64,000 nucleotides of DNA from Gyromitra esculenta. Its lineage: Eukaryota > Ascomycota > Pezizomycetes > Pezizales > Discinaceae. Position 1 is the stretch's first letter. Each line of letters starts with the position of its first letter. The notes under the pieces are model-generated. The model was given only the letters and a program-made list of their open reading frames with translations, was not told the origin of the DNA and ran no database searches. Positions 1-15,672 of the stretch are shown in pieces. The position numbers and the translations under genes were made by a program. The stretch covers positions 930,001 to 994,000 of the forward strand of contig JBCAML010000011.1 of assembly GCA_038503075.1 (NCBI GenBank), read 5' to 3'.

Positions 1-2081
1 GCAACTCTATATATAAAAATATTAGCGATTAAGATCTTCAATAGGGTATAAGAGTATCACCAAATGGCCACTGTCAGTATCAAATGTAACTCCGATACTG
101 TTTACGTTGGCATTGCCTGAAAGTAGCACGTCCGGATCTCCTTCTGCAAGAGGTCGAAAGAACAAATATTTTTTGGCTTGCTCCATGGACGACTCGTACA
201 TTTTTTTGTATTGGTCTGATGCACCACCAAGGAGAATATATTCCTGTACCGCGTAAGAAAGATTTGAAATTTGATAAGACCACGACCCTAGAGGAACTTA
301 CCTTTATCAAGTACTCGTACAAAGAATCTGCCATCCCACCAAGTGTATATCTGTCTTCTCTTTGGAAAATCGGCTTTGTTAATCCTTGAGGTGCACAAGA
401 CGGTGAAGTTTTCACAGGTTGAACAGTGGTGGTAGGAACAGCAGCTAGCTGCTGTCCAATAGCCTTCGATCTTCCGTCTGCTACTTCCTGTCCTTCTCCT
501 TCATGATGGATTCTTCCACTCTGGGCCTCTTTTGTCAGGCCTGGGTGTATCGGGGCTTCGGATAGAGGCCCAGTTTTCTCCTTTTTCTTCGGCTCGTCTC
601 CTTCAAGTGAAATGTGCCCACCCTGTGCAGCAGCCAGCCAATCAACCAACTCCTCGGATTCTTGCCTTTTATCATGCTTATGAACTGGAACGATCTGAAT
701 CGCTGCCTCTGGCTCGACCTTTTCATCTATGACACCCACGGAAGCGCTATCTGGTGTTGGATCCTGTGGAATTTTCACCTGAACCACTTTGCATCCGGTG
801 GCATCGATCGTTACCGGCCACATGCCAGGAAGACCTGTTTTCGGCTGGAACTCCTCCAACGCATCTGTGATTCTCTGAACTGCGTCAAAGTAACTATTAT
901 TCCCCGTTATCTGAGCCAGACGTGTGAACTCAACAGTAAGAGATCCGAGCTCCGCCGCAACAGCTCGGAGCTCCCCACGGGCTTCTTTATTTTTTTGTCT
1001 TCTAATTAAGCTTCAGCAATTATCCCATCCCTATAAGCTACTGAGGAAAGACATACAGTCTCCATCCCCAATGCAGTATTGGCATACGATTGGGAGTGTC
1101 AAATACACCATATAGCATATCAGCTAATTCAATCGCCTTATCAAGCAAGACCTGATGCTTTCCACCGGAGACGTCGTACGCCCCTATCAAACCTCCAAGA
1201 TACCGGATAACCGTCTCGAAAACCGGGATTGTCTGCATCCGTGTTGTCGTGAAGTCGATATGGCTAACTACCTCCACAGCCTCCAAGAACTCTTTCTCAA
1301 GTCCCATAATCCACAGTGTATCAAGGGCATCTACCAACGTCGCTCCCCATCCAGCGAAAGGGTCCCTGAAATATTTTGTCACGGGTGATAACTCATCATG
1401 AAGCCAAGCATATTCTCTATAGCCCTTCCATGTGTGTATCATAGCATCTTTCACAGCCTTTTGTCTTTCAAGGCGTACTGTACGCTTAGATCCAAGCTCA
1501 CTTGCAAATGAAGCCTGTATCTGAGGGAGTTCCCTGTACTTTTTAGGCAACGGGATGATTTCGTCTTTAGGTATAGGAAAGTACTCGGGCGATTTCACCC
1601 AATGCTCCGCGGGTGGGCGGTCTGGAGTTGAAACATTCGAAGCAATAGCGGGCTTATTCTCCTGTGCATTATGGTGGTAATCATGTGGTACATCGACAGG
1701 TTTAGGCTTAGGTTTAGGTGTATCGACAGGTTTCGGCCTCGGAATTTCCTCCTCAGTATCCACAGGTTTCGGTTTAGGTGTGTCCACAATATCTGCGGGC
1801 TTCGGCTTATCTACTTTTGCCGGAACCTCAACCCTAGGGGGCGGCTTCTCAATTGGTGGGACTGGAGGTGGGGGAATTGGTGCTTCACTGGAGACATCCA
1901 CAATCGGTTGTTCATATTGAGAGTTAGACTTCGTGACTGTAGCTGTGTAGTCCCTTAATCTCTCGACAGAAAACGAAGAGTTGCTGTCACTAAATGAGTA
2001 GAAATGGAAGAACACGATCATCGCAATGAGAGCAAACAGGAGCAGGGATCTGTAGCGCCTGAGGCGCACTACTCCCAACAT
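1..2081 (-). CDS. GH47 class I alpha-1,2-mannosidase, 3' part outside the window
   Basis: This is a glycosyl hydrolase family 47 enzyme, which trims alpha-1,2-mannose from N-glycans in the ER or Golgi. Exon 1 (2081-1057) starts MLGVVRLRRYRSLLLFALIA, a type II signal anchor. A low-complexity stem rich in PKPKPVDT-like repeats follows (about residues 65-140). The catalytic fold then opens with DAMIHTWKGYREYAW and GATLVDALDTLWIMG, both GH47 hallmarks. An intron at 1056-1002 (GTATGT...TAG) joins in frame to exon 2 (1001-302). The intron at 301-244 (GTAAGT...CAG) leads to exon 3 (243 to about 61), which carries FDTDSGHL where the family has its GHL motif. A further donor at about 60 (GTGATA) probably opens the next intron, so the C-terminal catalytic part lies beyond base 1. 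The stem is unusually proline-rich. The family call is firm; the ER or Golgi subtype is not decided. Confidence 0.9.
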
Positions 2082-4023
2082 ATTGGGCCACTCTGATGCG
2101 TGCCAGGGGGACGCGTAAGCTCGTTATGTTGCGGCAATCAGGGTTAACTCGGTGATGACGATTGATAAAAGGCGGCCGACCTCGTTCTTTGTTGTTCAAT
2201 GTCGTGAACTCGAAGATGAAGGTTACGATGGCCACAATCCTCGCGAATGTATGTACAACGGATAAGGGGGGCACACTACCCAATTAACCAACCTCACCGA
2301 AAATAGTCTTCTTGGCATCATAGCAAGCGGCAATACTCTTCAGCATGGATTTCCGGAGACAATTCCATGATCCGATCAATCCCCGGACAGGCTCGTGGAC
2401 GAAAATATGTCTACTCTACTTCACTTGGGGACTTGTGGAGCTAACTAGCTAACTATAGGCCGGGTATTTGGATTGGGAGCCCCAGTCAGATTCAGGACCA
2501 GAGGCAACAACATATCGAAACCGCTGCCAAAGAGCCAGCTGACTGGGTACAGAAATTGTTGAAGCTGGAGAAACAACACCCGAGAGGTATCAGGAACCAA
2601 AAATCCAATGCAACGTAGTTATTGCGGGGAAACTCGGCGATACGTACCTCATTCCGCGACAGTATTCGGGGACGCCATCCATGATCAGGAACCTGTACGA
2701 CCAAAAGTGTCTAGATGAAGTAACGCCCGGAAAACAGCCTGAACCCGGGACTGGCTTAAGAAACAACCGAAAAGACACAATTCGCAATCAGCATTATAGT
2801 GCTGAGAAATCACGATAGATAAAGGTCACTGATCATGGTGAAAATCGAGGGGTGGTTCGACAGTCAATTTATAATATAAAAAATTACCCAGGAGCCTTTT
2901 ATCAAGAGGTGTCTTAGGCACATATCTGCATGCCATAAAACCACTACTACTAAAATAGAAGGAGGCATGAAAATAGCCAGCTTTATGCTAGCGGATTTAA
3001 GGATATCAATAGGAGGCTTCTCGCGGGGAAATACTTCGGCTTCTATGGCTACCAACACGAGCAGTAGCTAGAAGTAGCGATTATCAAGAATTGGGTTGAA
3101 GTTTCGTGGGAGGTAGTGATGGATGTGATGATTTTGGCAAATTTGTGAGGTTAGCGAAGTGCAGTTTGAAAAGACCTCAACCCTCCGTTTATTACACTTG
3201 TGCTAGGATCACAAGACTACCAGTAATACGTCAGCTCTACTATTTGCTGTCTCACTCCCTCTCGCTCAAAACTTTGCTGCATTCACTTTTCAGATCTTGG
3301 CTTGCGTGGGTTAACGACCAACAAACCGTATAATACTGTGATCGCTTCGGTTTGGAAATATCATATTCCTTATTTCTCAAACGTCACCATTTCTCTCCCA
3401 GCCGTTCAAACATTAAGACGTCACATAGCCAGTGTGTTGTTGTTCAGTCAGCCTCTGGATAAGGGCACATATGGGTCATATTTGGGGGTTGAAACAACCT
3501 CTTCCAAGCTGTGCTTGAGAGTTGGGTAAAGAAACATTGGACGCTCCTCGTATCAACAGAATACTCGTGTAACGTAAACCTTTCCTTTTTTGTGGTGGTG
3601 GCTAAACGCGGTTGCCTCTCCACACCCGGCCGAGACCCCCTACATCAACGGTCGCAGATCTACTTGGACGCGGAGCTGCTATGCATGTGGCGGTACTGGC
3701 ATGTACCCAAGAGCATTCCCTTGTGTGAAACAGTACATGGAGAGACTTGTTTTGGGGTGCATGAATCATGGCTGTGGTTGAAGACGTCAGCGCGAAGGGA
3801 GAAGGCCACGTGAGAGAGGGACTTGGCGAGGCCTCCCAGCCACGCAATCCATCGCCTCTCCCAAAAGTACGAGTTGTTGCCTCGTCCTCTCCTTTTCCTG
3901 CTCTCTTCACGACTTGACTGAGAACCAGATCTTAGTCTTTTGCTCTTCGTTCTTACACAATAAATTCCCCATTCAAGTATCTTCTTTTGTTCTATCTCGT
4001 CCAACCAACAAACAGCATTAATC
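2082..4023. other. Intergenic, divergent promoter region
   Basis: This stretch separates the minus-strand mannosidase from the plus-strand proteinase A gene. Scattered open frames on both strands show no recognisable protein. Pyrimidine-rich sequence at about 3880-4020 fits the 5' leader of the protease gene. I see no RNA gene or repeat. Confidence 0.6.
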
Positions 4024-5490
<1,467 letters not shown>

Positions 5491-6039
5491 ATTTGCGCAG
5501 TTGTATTTGTTATTTCTTGGTATACATATAAGAGATCACGCGGATACAGTTGTTTAGTAATGGGATTAGGACTTGGAGCATGGATTAGGGTTTCAGCAGG
5601 GTATTGGGCTCGAGAAATTGTATTCTGTTTTTTTTTTTTCTTTGTGATTTTCTCGGTTCTCTTGTATTGGTTTGCTTTTACCCAGCGCGGTACCGGATCT
5701 CATAGCTTGCAGGCACACGCATGTTGTTGAGCAGCTAGTTCGTATTATTAGCCTGAGGAATTTATACTTATTTATAATGGGTATCCATCACCTCTACTGT
5801 GTGCTCTTGGCTCGGTTCACTTGCCCATTTGAGTATGTAATTAATCTCGAGCCTTTCCCGTTAGTTTCAAAAGGACATGCTGTAACATTGATCTGTGTGG
5901 ATACGGAACTATCGTCATCGCCGCTCATTCGGTTGCCGTGATCATTGATTGTCACTCGTACAAACTACTCACAAGATAATCAAATTACGCTACAAGAATC
6001 CGTACAAAAACACTCAATACCTTTGAGAATCTTCAAACG

Positions 6040-6890
6040 TACATGTAGCTGTCATTTCATCTTGGTAGTCGAAGAAATCGAAAACTTACTAGCGAACCGT
6101 TTGGAAGATTAACATAGGAGTACATGTACCTAGTAATTGGTCTGACCTACATGTAATTAGAGCTTTCCTTATCGGCGAGGGATATACAGAGCAATCGATC
6201 AGAACGTTTCGATATACTACATACATGTATGTACCAAAGTATGTACCAATCTCTTTACGTTACAACACAAACCAATATTGTCAAGCACGAAGCAAACGCC
6301 AAGATTCTCCGAAAATACCAGTGACATCTATAGTGCACATTCACTATTTCGAGGAACGAGATACGAGGGTTATACAAGATTCGAACTTGTCCTCAAACAG
6401 TGATAAATCCAGCAGCCACCTTATTCACCGGCCTATTATGCGTAGCGTAAACGATGCTTTGGGCCATTATGTTCGCCAAGAGTCAGGGGGTGCATGGTTG
6501 TACATTATGTACATATATACCAAGATACATGTAATACACGTACATACATGTACACACGTATATTCGAATATCCATTGCTTTAGGCTTAGTACTATTGGTC
6601 CCGAAACTCTGCTGTGACTGATTCTGTCATGGTTGCGACTGATTTGGATATTAGTGGCGGCCCAAGAAGAATTAGGTTCACCCAACTCCTGACTGAAAAA
6701 CCCTAAATACATACACGTATGGCTGTATGACTGTATTCCCCATCCAGTTTCCGTATGGTCTGGTGATGAGATCATTACTTTCTCCGTTTACCTCCCTACA
6801 CCTCACTTCTCGCGCGAAATGAAAACCGTTTGCAGTATCAATTACGTGATAGCACTTGTGTGCTGCTTCAAGAGCCTGGCCCTACATGTA
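6040..6890. repeat. Cluster of TACATGTA palindromes
   Basis: The 8-bp palindrome TACATGTA occurs seven times in 850 bp, at about 6040, 6121, 6148, 6222, 6526, 6545 and 6883. Related steps such as CATACATG and GTACAT lie between them. No coding sequence is recognisable here. One copy per 65 kb is expected by chance at equal base use. Confidence 0.85.
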
Positions 6891-7598
6891 TTCTGGAAGC
6901 TGTTATATCTCACCAGTGAGGCTAATAATCTCAGCCCGGGTGTTATGTGACCTCTGTGGCATAAATCAGGGAGAATAACAACAGTATTCCCCCCTTGACA
7001 CTACATGCGGTTCTCGCGTCCAGCTGTTTAAGCCTGCATAATTTGGCTTCCTGAACCAGGTGAGTTTTTATTGCCATCTTCACTAGTGATCACTCGGATC
7101 TCAAACCGGCGAGCCTTCAAGCATCAATGGTTTCCAGGGTTATCTGACCATTTATAATTCTCTATTTTTCGTCATAATTCCTACTTCTACCGATAGGTAT
7201 GGGTTGACGCTTGTTGATAACGGGGCAGAAGTTTTGATCATTGTCGATCACTCGTTGCAGGGTACTTCTAGCCTGGCAATCGCTAATATCGTTACAGCTA
7301 TAGCCTAGGGGGCTCGTTGGGAATCCCTAGCCTCAGAACACTAGTAGTGATTAAGAGGTACTGGTATGACTTTGGTGGGTGTCTTGTGAGAACGGTTCAT
7401 TACAGGATCGGTCTATCTGGTGTTGCTGTGCATACACTAGGCACGTTTAGATTAGGCGCAAAGAACCGACCGGAAGGAGAGAATCCGCTTCAGGTGCCGG
7501 CTTCACAACCGTGAACCGAGGAAGGTTGAATAAGATGGGCTCGAGGCTAGCTTTTGTTACGCTGGATCCTCTAGGATCCTGGTGAAAATGCAGAGCTG

Positions 7599-7659
7599 GG
7601 GAGGAGGAGGAGGAGGGAGGAGGGAGGAGGGAGGAGGGAGGAGGGAGGAGGGAGGAGGG
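7599..7659 (+). repeat. Purine-only tandem repeat, unit GAGGGAG
   Basis: About 60 bp of GAGGAGG and GAGGGAG units in tandem, all purine on the plus strand. Such tracts can form triplex or G-rich structures and are length-variable. No gene overlaps it. Confidence 0.9.
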
Positions 7660-10600
7660 CCGGGACCGAGCCATCCTTCAAGGCCACCATCCTATTGTTA
7701 GACGCCCTCTGACTTTCCGCCAATTCCCCGTGGTAAATTCTTTCGGGTGAAGGAGATGATGCCTGGAGCAAAATTTGACACGGTGTTTGGACCGATGTCA
7801 ACTTTTCTAGTGCTTACAGAGCACAACACGGTTTTCTCGGGACAAAGCATAGTTCCGATAACACGAATACATATATACTTTCACATCTCCATCTAAGGGA
7901 TAAAATGTAGTGGAGATATTAGTAGGACATGTAAAATAGGGAGTTAGTATTGACCAAGCGTGCTGAACCGTACAGAGTTCTATTGCAAAGATGAAATACC
8001 TCCTATCTCTGACCGCCTAATATCGCTACACTAGCCATATTGGTCTTTCCCCCGGTGAGTGATCGGATGGTTCTTATGTCTCGTCCCTGGTGTGTGATTA
8101 TGTTGGTAACTCATCCTTAAACTCTCCCGAGAACATCTCACGACTACTGTAAGTGAAGAACTGGAACCTTAGTTTCTTAGGCGAAGAACTCATTAAAACT
8201 TTAGTAATCGATACTTTCTTTGAACCAGGATCCACTCTGACAGTTGCAGAAAGTTCCAGGGAGGCTTTTGAGTGAAGTGGGGGGTCGGTTGGAAGACGGT
8301 AAAGGTGGATTTGAGTTTCGGGATCTCCTCTGCCTCTCTATCCACGACTTATCTTCTGGGCTCGCAGACAATAAATTCGTAGGGCTCGTTCTCCACTGAT
8401 AATACTCGACTCGGAAAGATGTCGGAAGCGTCCGTGGTCATGATAAACTCGAGGTTTTGGTATATTCTCGAGGAAGAAAAGCAGACAATAGGGAGATTTC
8501 GAGGAAGAGACGAGTGATTGTAATCGTGATCCAGCTCCCTTCTTGGCGTAAGAACGGCATTGGGCCAAAGACACGCATATTTCCCCGCTACAAAAGGGCA
8601 CCAAATAACGAGCTATAATTAAAGATGTTGGAACCGGGAAATCCGTCGAGTAATATGGGTTTCAATGTTAATAAAGGTAAAGTTCAAAGAAAATAGCGAT
8701 TGATTTCAGCATATTCTACTAGTCTCATCCAAACACCAATACCACACGATGCCCCCACTTGCATTAATATGACTATCTTCTTTTTTGGAAATGATTGAGA
8801 CCGACGATCAGAAGCACGTACACACATATGCAGACCGAAAACCCTGTTCTGGTAGGCAAGCGGACTGGTTGGCGACGTCACTGCAGCTTTTTGGGACGAT
8901 CGTCGGTCCAGACACCTTTCCCGTAGCCTTGGCTTGATCCAGGACTACCCCACTCCAGAGATGATTCCCTTGCAGGCTGCATTGGGGGTCAAAAGCTTAC
9001 TTACTCGCATAATATATGACAGAGAAGCTCGGTCCTGGAGCAGTCCCTGCAGCAGTGGCTCATCAATATAATTGCCAGATCGCCGGGACTAGTTGTACAG
9101 CGTTTCCGTACATAAGCGATCGCATATGCTGAAGTTTAAATGCTGTTGCAGATCTACAACCCCTGTTCATCCCAACTTTCGTTGTTGCGGTACCGATCAA
9201 GAAGGTTAAGCCAGAACTATCACGAAATATAGGGCTCTTTTCTCTTCTTTCCTTTTTTTTTTTTACTGTTGCTGCATTTTGGTTCAACTTTTAGTTTTAT
9301 TATCACCAATGAGGCTTCTATATTCACATGTCTTAGTAAGTGTGGCTGTTTGCTGATCTTTATCCATCATCCAATATCACTCGGCATCAAACTGGCTATA
9401 TCAGTCTCGCGATACGGCTGAGACAGTGTTTCGGTAACGGATGGCTCTGGCTTTTCTCATCCAAGCATTTATTGGGAATTGCATTGTAGTCACGTTTAAC
9501 GGGAACGCTTACCATAGGTACATCTACTACAAAGGCGGCCACACAAATAGTATTTTAGTCAAATACGTGTACTACGAGACTTGACAGTGACTTGAACTTT
9601 GAGCCTCACTCATTAGGTACATGGATTCACACAATAGACTCGGGAGAATCCCTCAAGATTCGATCTCACACCCGAACAATCCGTTGTCTATGCATGCTAC
9701 AAAAATCACTTACTCGAGGTATTTTTTCTTCTCAAGTGGTTCCTAGATTTGGTAAAACATTCTCACATCCGCGCTGCGGGGTTAAACGCTACGTAACTGT
9801 TACCCAGCGTCATTTCGGATGACTTCATACTATTTGTACTGCAGCTATATGATCAACATAGTATATTTTTGTCCACCGGGGACACTTGACTTCATGCGCC
9901 ACATATTTGGGAGGGTAAGTTACGTTATTCTTTTTTTAAAGTCAACCTCAATGACGAAATGGTCTTAGAGCTTCGTGCTTCACCATCAACGCGGGCCTCG
10001 GCAAATTGCGGACGAACAAGTAATTAAGTCACCGTATCTCAAGCAAAGATCGACACTCGCCGTCGACGTCATGTTCAAGGGGAGCATGAGGTTGACATGT
10101 TGCTCTGGACTGTTGCTGTGTCAGAAGCGGAGTTGTGCCTTATGCGGGCTGAGATTGCTAGACTGCCCCCACCCAACGTGACGTCAGACAAGGGATTGAA
10201 GCCACCAACCAACCACGGCCGTAACGAGTGATACGTCGTGAGAATACAAAGTCGACGCCATTCGTCAGCACAGCCGAGAGACTGGTGTGCTTATGCACGG
10301 CTTTTTGGGTGTATCCTCGCCGATCACTTTCGTAAGTACATGTATTGTCGGTATAGAGTACATGTATTCTCGATGATGGAATGTACATATGTGTTTCCGG
10401 CATCTGTTCCATGGCGACTCTATTTGATGTCGTCATTTCAATTATCACTGGTTCCCCTTGGTAGGGCACAGACGGCCGTGCATGAGATTTAGCCGTGAGT
10501 GAGCGCTGTCAGGGTTCCCCCTCACTTCTTGCCGAACCAGGGCCTCGCTTCCCGAATCGCCTTCACCGCATCCCCGGTACTGTGCAGCAGGCAGATTGCA

Positions 10601-12789
10601 GGGAGTAATAATGCTCTTCGCCTGGGTATGTATGTATGTACATAGAATAATGTCTTCCAAAGCATGCACCGCTGAGATCTCGCTAGGGTTGTGGTTTTAT
10701 TCCGGACGAAAGCACACAGAAATTGCCGTCTGTCTGATTTTTGTCCGCTTGTGGTGGATGGATGATTCGGGCCGGCCCAGTGAGGCCACAAAGTGCCCCA
10801 ATCTGCTGGCCGGTGCATCCGTCACAAAACTCTCTCCCCGGGATATGTACGATACAACGTTGTTTCTCCCGAGACGTTTCACTGTAGACTTTTCGGGTTT
10901 GTGACGTCATATTGTCAGACTAATTGACAATCGGGATCGATTTCGGACGAAATGACGACCCCAGATAAACGACTGTACTCGACATGGAAGGATTGACATC
11001 GGTATCGCTGCCAGCGGAGACGACCATTTACATACGACACGGTACACAATACACATCGCTGCAGATCCATTCGCATTGGCTGGTTATGCGGACGGAACCC
11101 TCGGGAATCGAGATGTCGTCGATTGGATATGCAAGTGTGCAGCGACCAGAGTGAAGCTCTCCAATTCGCGGACTCAGGTAAAAAAAAAGCAACATGAAAT
11201 CGAGCAGCCTTGGTTGAACGGTATTCGATATCAAATCCTATCACGATTCACAGGTACCTATTGATTCAGCAATCTGCGTTCCCCGCATCACATTCCGAGT
11301 CCCAGGCGCCAACGTCTGCAGCTGTGATCCACTTCCGCGAGCGCAGGAGGGGAAAAGATTGCCAACCGGCCAAACCCTCGATGGCCTGTGCTTGCGTGGG
11401 TTTCCCTTTTTTTTTTTCATGTCTCTGTCTTTTTTTCTTCCCCCTTGGGCCAATATTTAGAGATTCCTCGTGACTGCCTGCTCCGCTTTTCTGACGGTGA
11501 CGTAGTTTTTACATTGCACACCCTCCCCCGACAATCGACCCGGCAACGGCAGACTCAAGCGCCAACGCCACACCTTGATAGCATTTGTGGCGATACTCTG
11601 CACGATGCTGCACGGTACCCAGCATGGGGTTTTCCTGTGGCGATCGATGCGGTTGCAGTGATCGGATTACGGTTGAAGGTAAACCTAGCGGGCGAAGCCC
11701 ACAAGGATCGGAAGTGACAAGGCTTCTCCCTCGCCTCCACACTATGGGTTACAGTGCACACCACACCCTCCAATTCTGTTGAGACTCCGAGTCTGCGGCT
11801 TGGGTCCCTCTCTCCGAGAAAGAAAAGGATCTTCGGTCGGTGAGGTCAATTTGCAGATGCGCGTCAACTTGAACACGCGTCCGCCTAGATGAAACTCGGA
11901 GTTTTACTCGTTGGGCTTTTGCAATTCTCAGCTGGACAATGAGCATTTTATCGTTGTTGACGAGAGAAAGAGACCTGTGGAAATGGATATCGGCAACATC
12001 CGTATTTTTGTTTTGTTTTGATCGATCGAGGGTTTATTGCCTAAAAGGGCCTGGGGTAGTATGGTTTGCCCCTGGTCTTAATTATTATATCGGTCCAAAA
12101 ACCAATCTCTTAGGACTTCCAGAGCTAATAGAGTATGCATAAAAAAACGGGTGACAGAAAGGGTCACAGCAACTCTCGGGCCATTGAATGAAAACAATAG
12201 GTCTATCTCTAAGCCTTACTTATTTTCCTAGCTTTTTTTGGCGCTGGCCGTTTACAGTACGGTGACCCCGCGTACGACCAGTCAGCTCCCCGCGTTTGTT
12301 TGGAGTGAAAAAAAGACGTCGTTAGTAACAGAAGCAGCTAGATGGTTACAGACATACGGAAAAGACAACAAAATGTGGGAGGGTAGGCAGAGCTAGACCC
12401 GCAGTCAAAGCGTTATTACCATTACCTTCCCCGCTGCCGGTATTACCCACTCTAAATCCACACTCGGGGATTTCGTACATAACACACTTGGATGGGTTAT
12501 TTAGAACTGACTTATCTTGTGTGCCGCGCCACACCATTGTACCCCATCCCTCTTATTTTGCCATTCTTTGGCGCATGCAAATCTCGCAAAGCTCCATTTC
12601 AGAAGAAAAAGGAAAGAGAAAGAAGCAGCAGACAGAAAAGCCTCCCGCCTCTATTACCCCCCCATGCCACTCGACTTCTCCTGAGTCTGAGTCTGAGTCT
12701 TTAAACTCTTCCCCACAGCGTTCCAGCTCTTCAAAATCATCCTTTCCGTGATCACCTCTCTACCTGGCTATCTTTCCCGTTGATCAACT

Positions 12790-15672
12790 ATGTTCCGTAA
12801 CAGGTCGGTTTGGCGCGCCCTGACGATCCCTCTCTGCTTGCTTTCTTTGTTTATCTTGTTTGATCCAGATAGGATCTACAGCTCTATGTTCAGGACGGCA
12901 GAAGATACAGTAGTTGTTGTTTGAGTTATGGAGGGGTTCTGCGGCTGACTGAGAGATTTGGGTGCATCACAGACAGTCATCGCAAAAGCCTCCGGATGAG
13001 CTTTTTGAACGTTTCCGACAGTCGTTTCCCGGAGTGCGAGGAGGATCGACCAGCGCCTCGAGCGACGGGCAAACACAGACGGCGGGCCTCGACGGTTCTA
13101 CACTTCATCAGCCAAGGCAAGTGAGCTACTGGTCTTGTTTCGAGTATTCATTGTCGTTCGTTATCTGCGTCGTCCTTGTTGTCACCCACAACTCCATGGA
13201 GTGTCGGTGGTAGACCCGAATATCGGCAACACTCGCTAATATAGTTTTCTTGACGGAAATAGATTTGGGCATGAACACGAAGATCTCGACCCGACTCCCA
13301 AAGCCCCCTCAGAGCCCTTTCGCTTCACTCCCTCGCTGCTAGATCCAAACTCGTCTGCGTTTGCGGCCTTCGCGAATCAACCTCCCCCAGGCTTGTTCAC
13401 TCCGACTCCCGGCGGTGAGAACACTCTGTACAATTCCCATTCCCACCACGACCTCCAAACCCCCAATGTAGGAATAAGTATAGGGACCCCTCTATCGCTC
13501 CCAAATACCTCCACTGCGATGCCTCGCCCTACTGCTGGCGATATGCATGATTATAACCCACAAACCATCCAGCCGCACCAATTCCACAATTACCAGCCGT
13601 TCTCTCAGTCTCTGCATTCCGGATACCTAGATCCTTCTCACTATCACACTCGGCCACCGTCAGGGCCAGGAAGCCCCATGGATGTAGGGGAAGCGGCCGA
13701 TATGATGGAACCGGGTCCGTTGGATGGACCGCCGTTGGATGCTAATACGTTAATGTCGTTGGAGGGAAAGCAATACGATCACGAGCTTGCACCGCATTCT
13801 TCATCCGAGAGGTTCGTGACTTTGTTTTTCTTCTTTTTCTCTCTGCGAGTCTATCGCATTTTTATCACCACAATATATCACTCTGTCACGCATTATTCAC
13901 TCTGATCGCATCGGATATTTTTCCTTACATAGTGAAAGTTGCTAAAATCTAAAACTTTGCCTTTAGATTTCGCTTCCACGTGGTTTTGAACGCGCCAACG
14001 GCAATGATCAAACATCCTGATGAAATCCCTGTAACATACCTGAACAAAGGCCAAGCGTACGCGATATCCATCGTAGACACCAACCCTCCAGGGCCTAGCA
14101 CAGGCCCTATGCGCTATCGCACCTACATACGGATATCATTCCACGATGAGACCCAGCGCTCGCGACCTGCAGCCTGCTGGCAACTGTGGAAGGAAGGGCG
14201 TGGCACTAACGAGGCTCATCAGCGCGGCGGGAAGCTCCAGGCTGTTGAATACGTTGATCCGTCCTCGCCAGCGGAGGAGGATAAGAAGAAAGGAAGAGTA
14301 GATGTTGAGGCAGCGTCATTCGACAGCTTTGTAGTTATATGGTCGCCCGGTTCTAATGGCGTTGCAGAGACATCTGTATCCGTACGCTTCAACTTCTTAT
14401 CCACAGACTTTAGTCACTCTAAGGGAGTTAAGGGGATCCCAGTGCGGTTATGCGCCAAGACTGAGGTTTTATCTTCAGGGAGCCCGCAGAGCCCGCCGGA
14501 ACAACCGGAAATATGTTTCTGCAAGGTTAAGCTTTTCCGAGACCATGGCGCGGAGCGGAAGCTGGCAAATGATATCCTTCACGTCAAGAAGACGATCGAG
14601 AAGCTTCGGCAGCAGGCCAATCAGGTTGAAGGGACAGGGATGAAGATCTTTGGAAAGAAAAACAAAAAGGAGGAGGAGGTTGCAAGCAGGCCCGGCAAAG
14701 CGCCGAAACATAAACGAACCTGGTCAATGTCATCCGCAAGCTCGGTTGGTGGGGGCGGTAGGTCTCAGGAGGAAGACACAAATGCGAAGTTGGCGAGCCT
14801 ACAGGATATGTTTACCAGCACACGCGCGGTTAGTCTGTTGTATCTGAGGGGAAGCGAGCTTGACGACCCTGATATGCATCCTGTGCATTTGCCAGGTGAG
14901 GTTATAGAGTTGGCGGATGATATTTGGGCTCGGAGGAGGTCGAGTGTCGCTACAACAAACACAACGGCGTCCTCGTTCGTGTCGCCGACTCCAAGCTCGG
15001 CGAGCCTATCTAGTCAGCATAACGAAGGATTTAGCTCTCCGGAACGAAGAGAGTGGGAGAGAGGATTCCAGACACTGCCACCTCAGCAACACCAGCATCA
15101 TATAGGTGTTTCTGACGTACCCGTTCGTATACAGAAGGTGAACAATGATTCTGGCGCCGGACTGCTTTCGGGCTGGATCGAGGCGATCGGGATCGATTCT
15201 ACCTATGTCCCACCTCTAGAGAAACCGAGTAAAGCTGGTATTTCATCGCTTACAATTGAATTTACGAGTTACATGATTTGCTAACAGTTGAATAGTCATG
15301 TCGGTATTCATTTTGCCTATGATGATGGGATCCCCACAAAGCGATCAATTATATCGTGCAGTGTACCTACCAGCCCGGACAGCGTCTGCTCTGACGTCTA
15401 GCATCGCGGCAAAATGCGGGATCGACCCAATCACGGTTCTTCGAACAGTACACATGAGTTCGCGCGGCCTCAGTATTTTCGTCGACGACGAGTTTGTTCG
15501 GGAGATGGCTGAAGGGCAAGATATGAAAGTTCAGGCCGTCGAGATCAGAGAAGAATCACCGTTTGCTTCACCACCGCAGGAATGGGGAAGCAGCCCAGAG
15601 GCACCACAGTCCGATGGCGATAGCAACAAGAACTCTGGCTCACACGGGTGGGAGCTGAGGCTTCTTTATTAA
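12790..15672 (+). CDS. CP2/grainyhead-family transcription factor
   Basis: This is a nuclear DNA-binding protein of the CP2/grainyhead (TFCP2/LSF) family. In Neurospora the homologue CSP-2 acts in conidial separation and wall remodelling. The model has five exons: 12790-12803, 12973-13116, 13263-13811, 13967-15237 and 15296-15672, about 784 aa. The start MFRNRQSSQKPPDELFERF comes from a 14-nt first exon and is the least certain part. Residues about 60-235 are proline/histidine-rich linker. The CP2 DNA-binding domain begins near residue 236 with FRFHVVLNAP and contains YLNKGQAYAISI, RTYIRISFHDETQR and WQLWKEGRG. The last exon carries LYRAVYLPARTASALTSSIA and GLSIFVDDEFVREM, the C-terminal oligomerisation or ubiquitin-like part. 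The intron at 13117-13262 needs a GC donor (GCAAGT) to keep frame. An intron right after residue R in SSSER splits the linker from the DNA-binding domain. Confidence 0.9.

Larger units (their letters stand above)
5491..12789. other. Gene-poor intergenic region, 7.3 kb
   Basis: I recognise no protein here. Open frames are short and often overlap on both strands, most densely at 10.1-11.8 kb where the sequence is more GC-rich. The region holds a TACATGTA cluster (6.0-6.9 kb), a purine tandem repeat at 7.6 kb and, at its right end, the CT-rich leader of the CP2 gene with about four GAGTCT units near 12680-12700. No tRNA or rRNA was identified. Confidence 0.6.

Noticed and set aside
6355..6440. 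T-arm-like sequence (GACAAGTTCGAATCTTGT on the minus strand) suggesting a tRNA.
   Set aside because: No matching acceptor stem, D arm or anticodon arm could be drawn at the right distance.
7599..7659. Regular repeat considered as a CRISPR-like or minisatellite gene feature.
   Set aside because: Unit of 7 bp with no spacers; a simple purine microsatellite.
10100..11800. Dense overlapping open frames on both strands.
   Set aside because: They fit a GC-richer stretch with few stop codons; no frame shows a family motif or consistent splicing.
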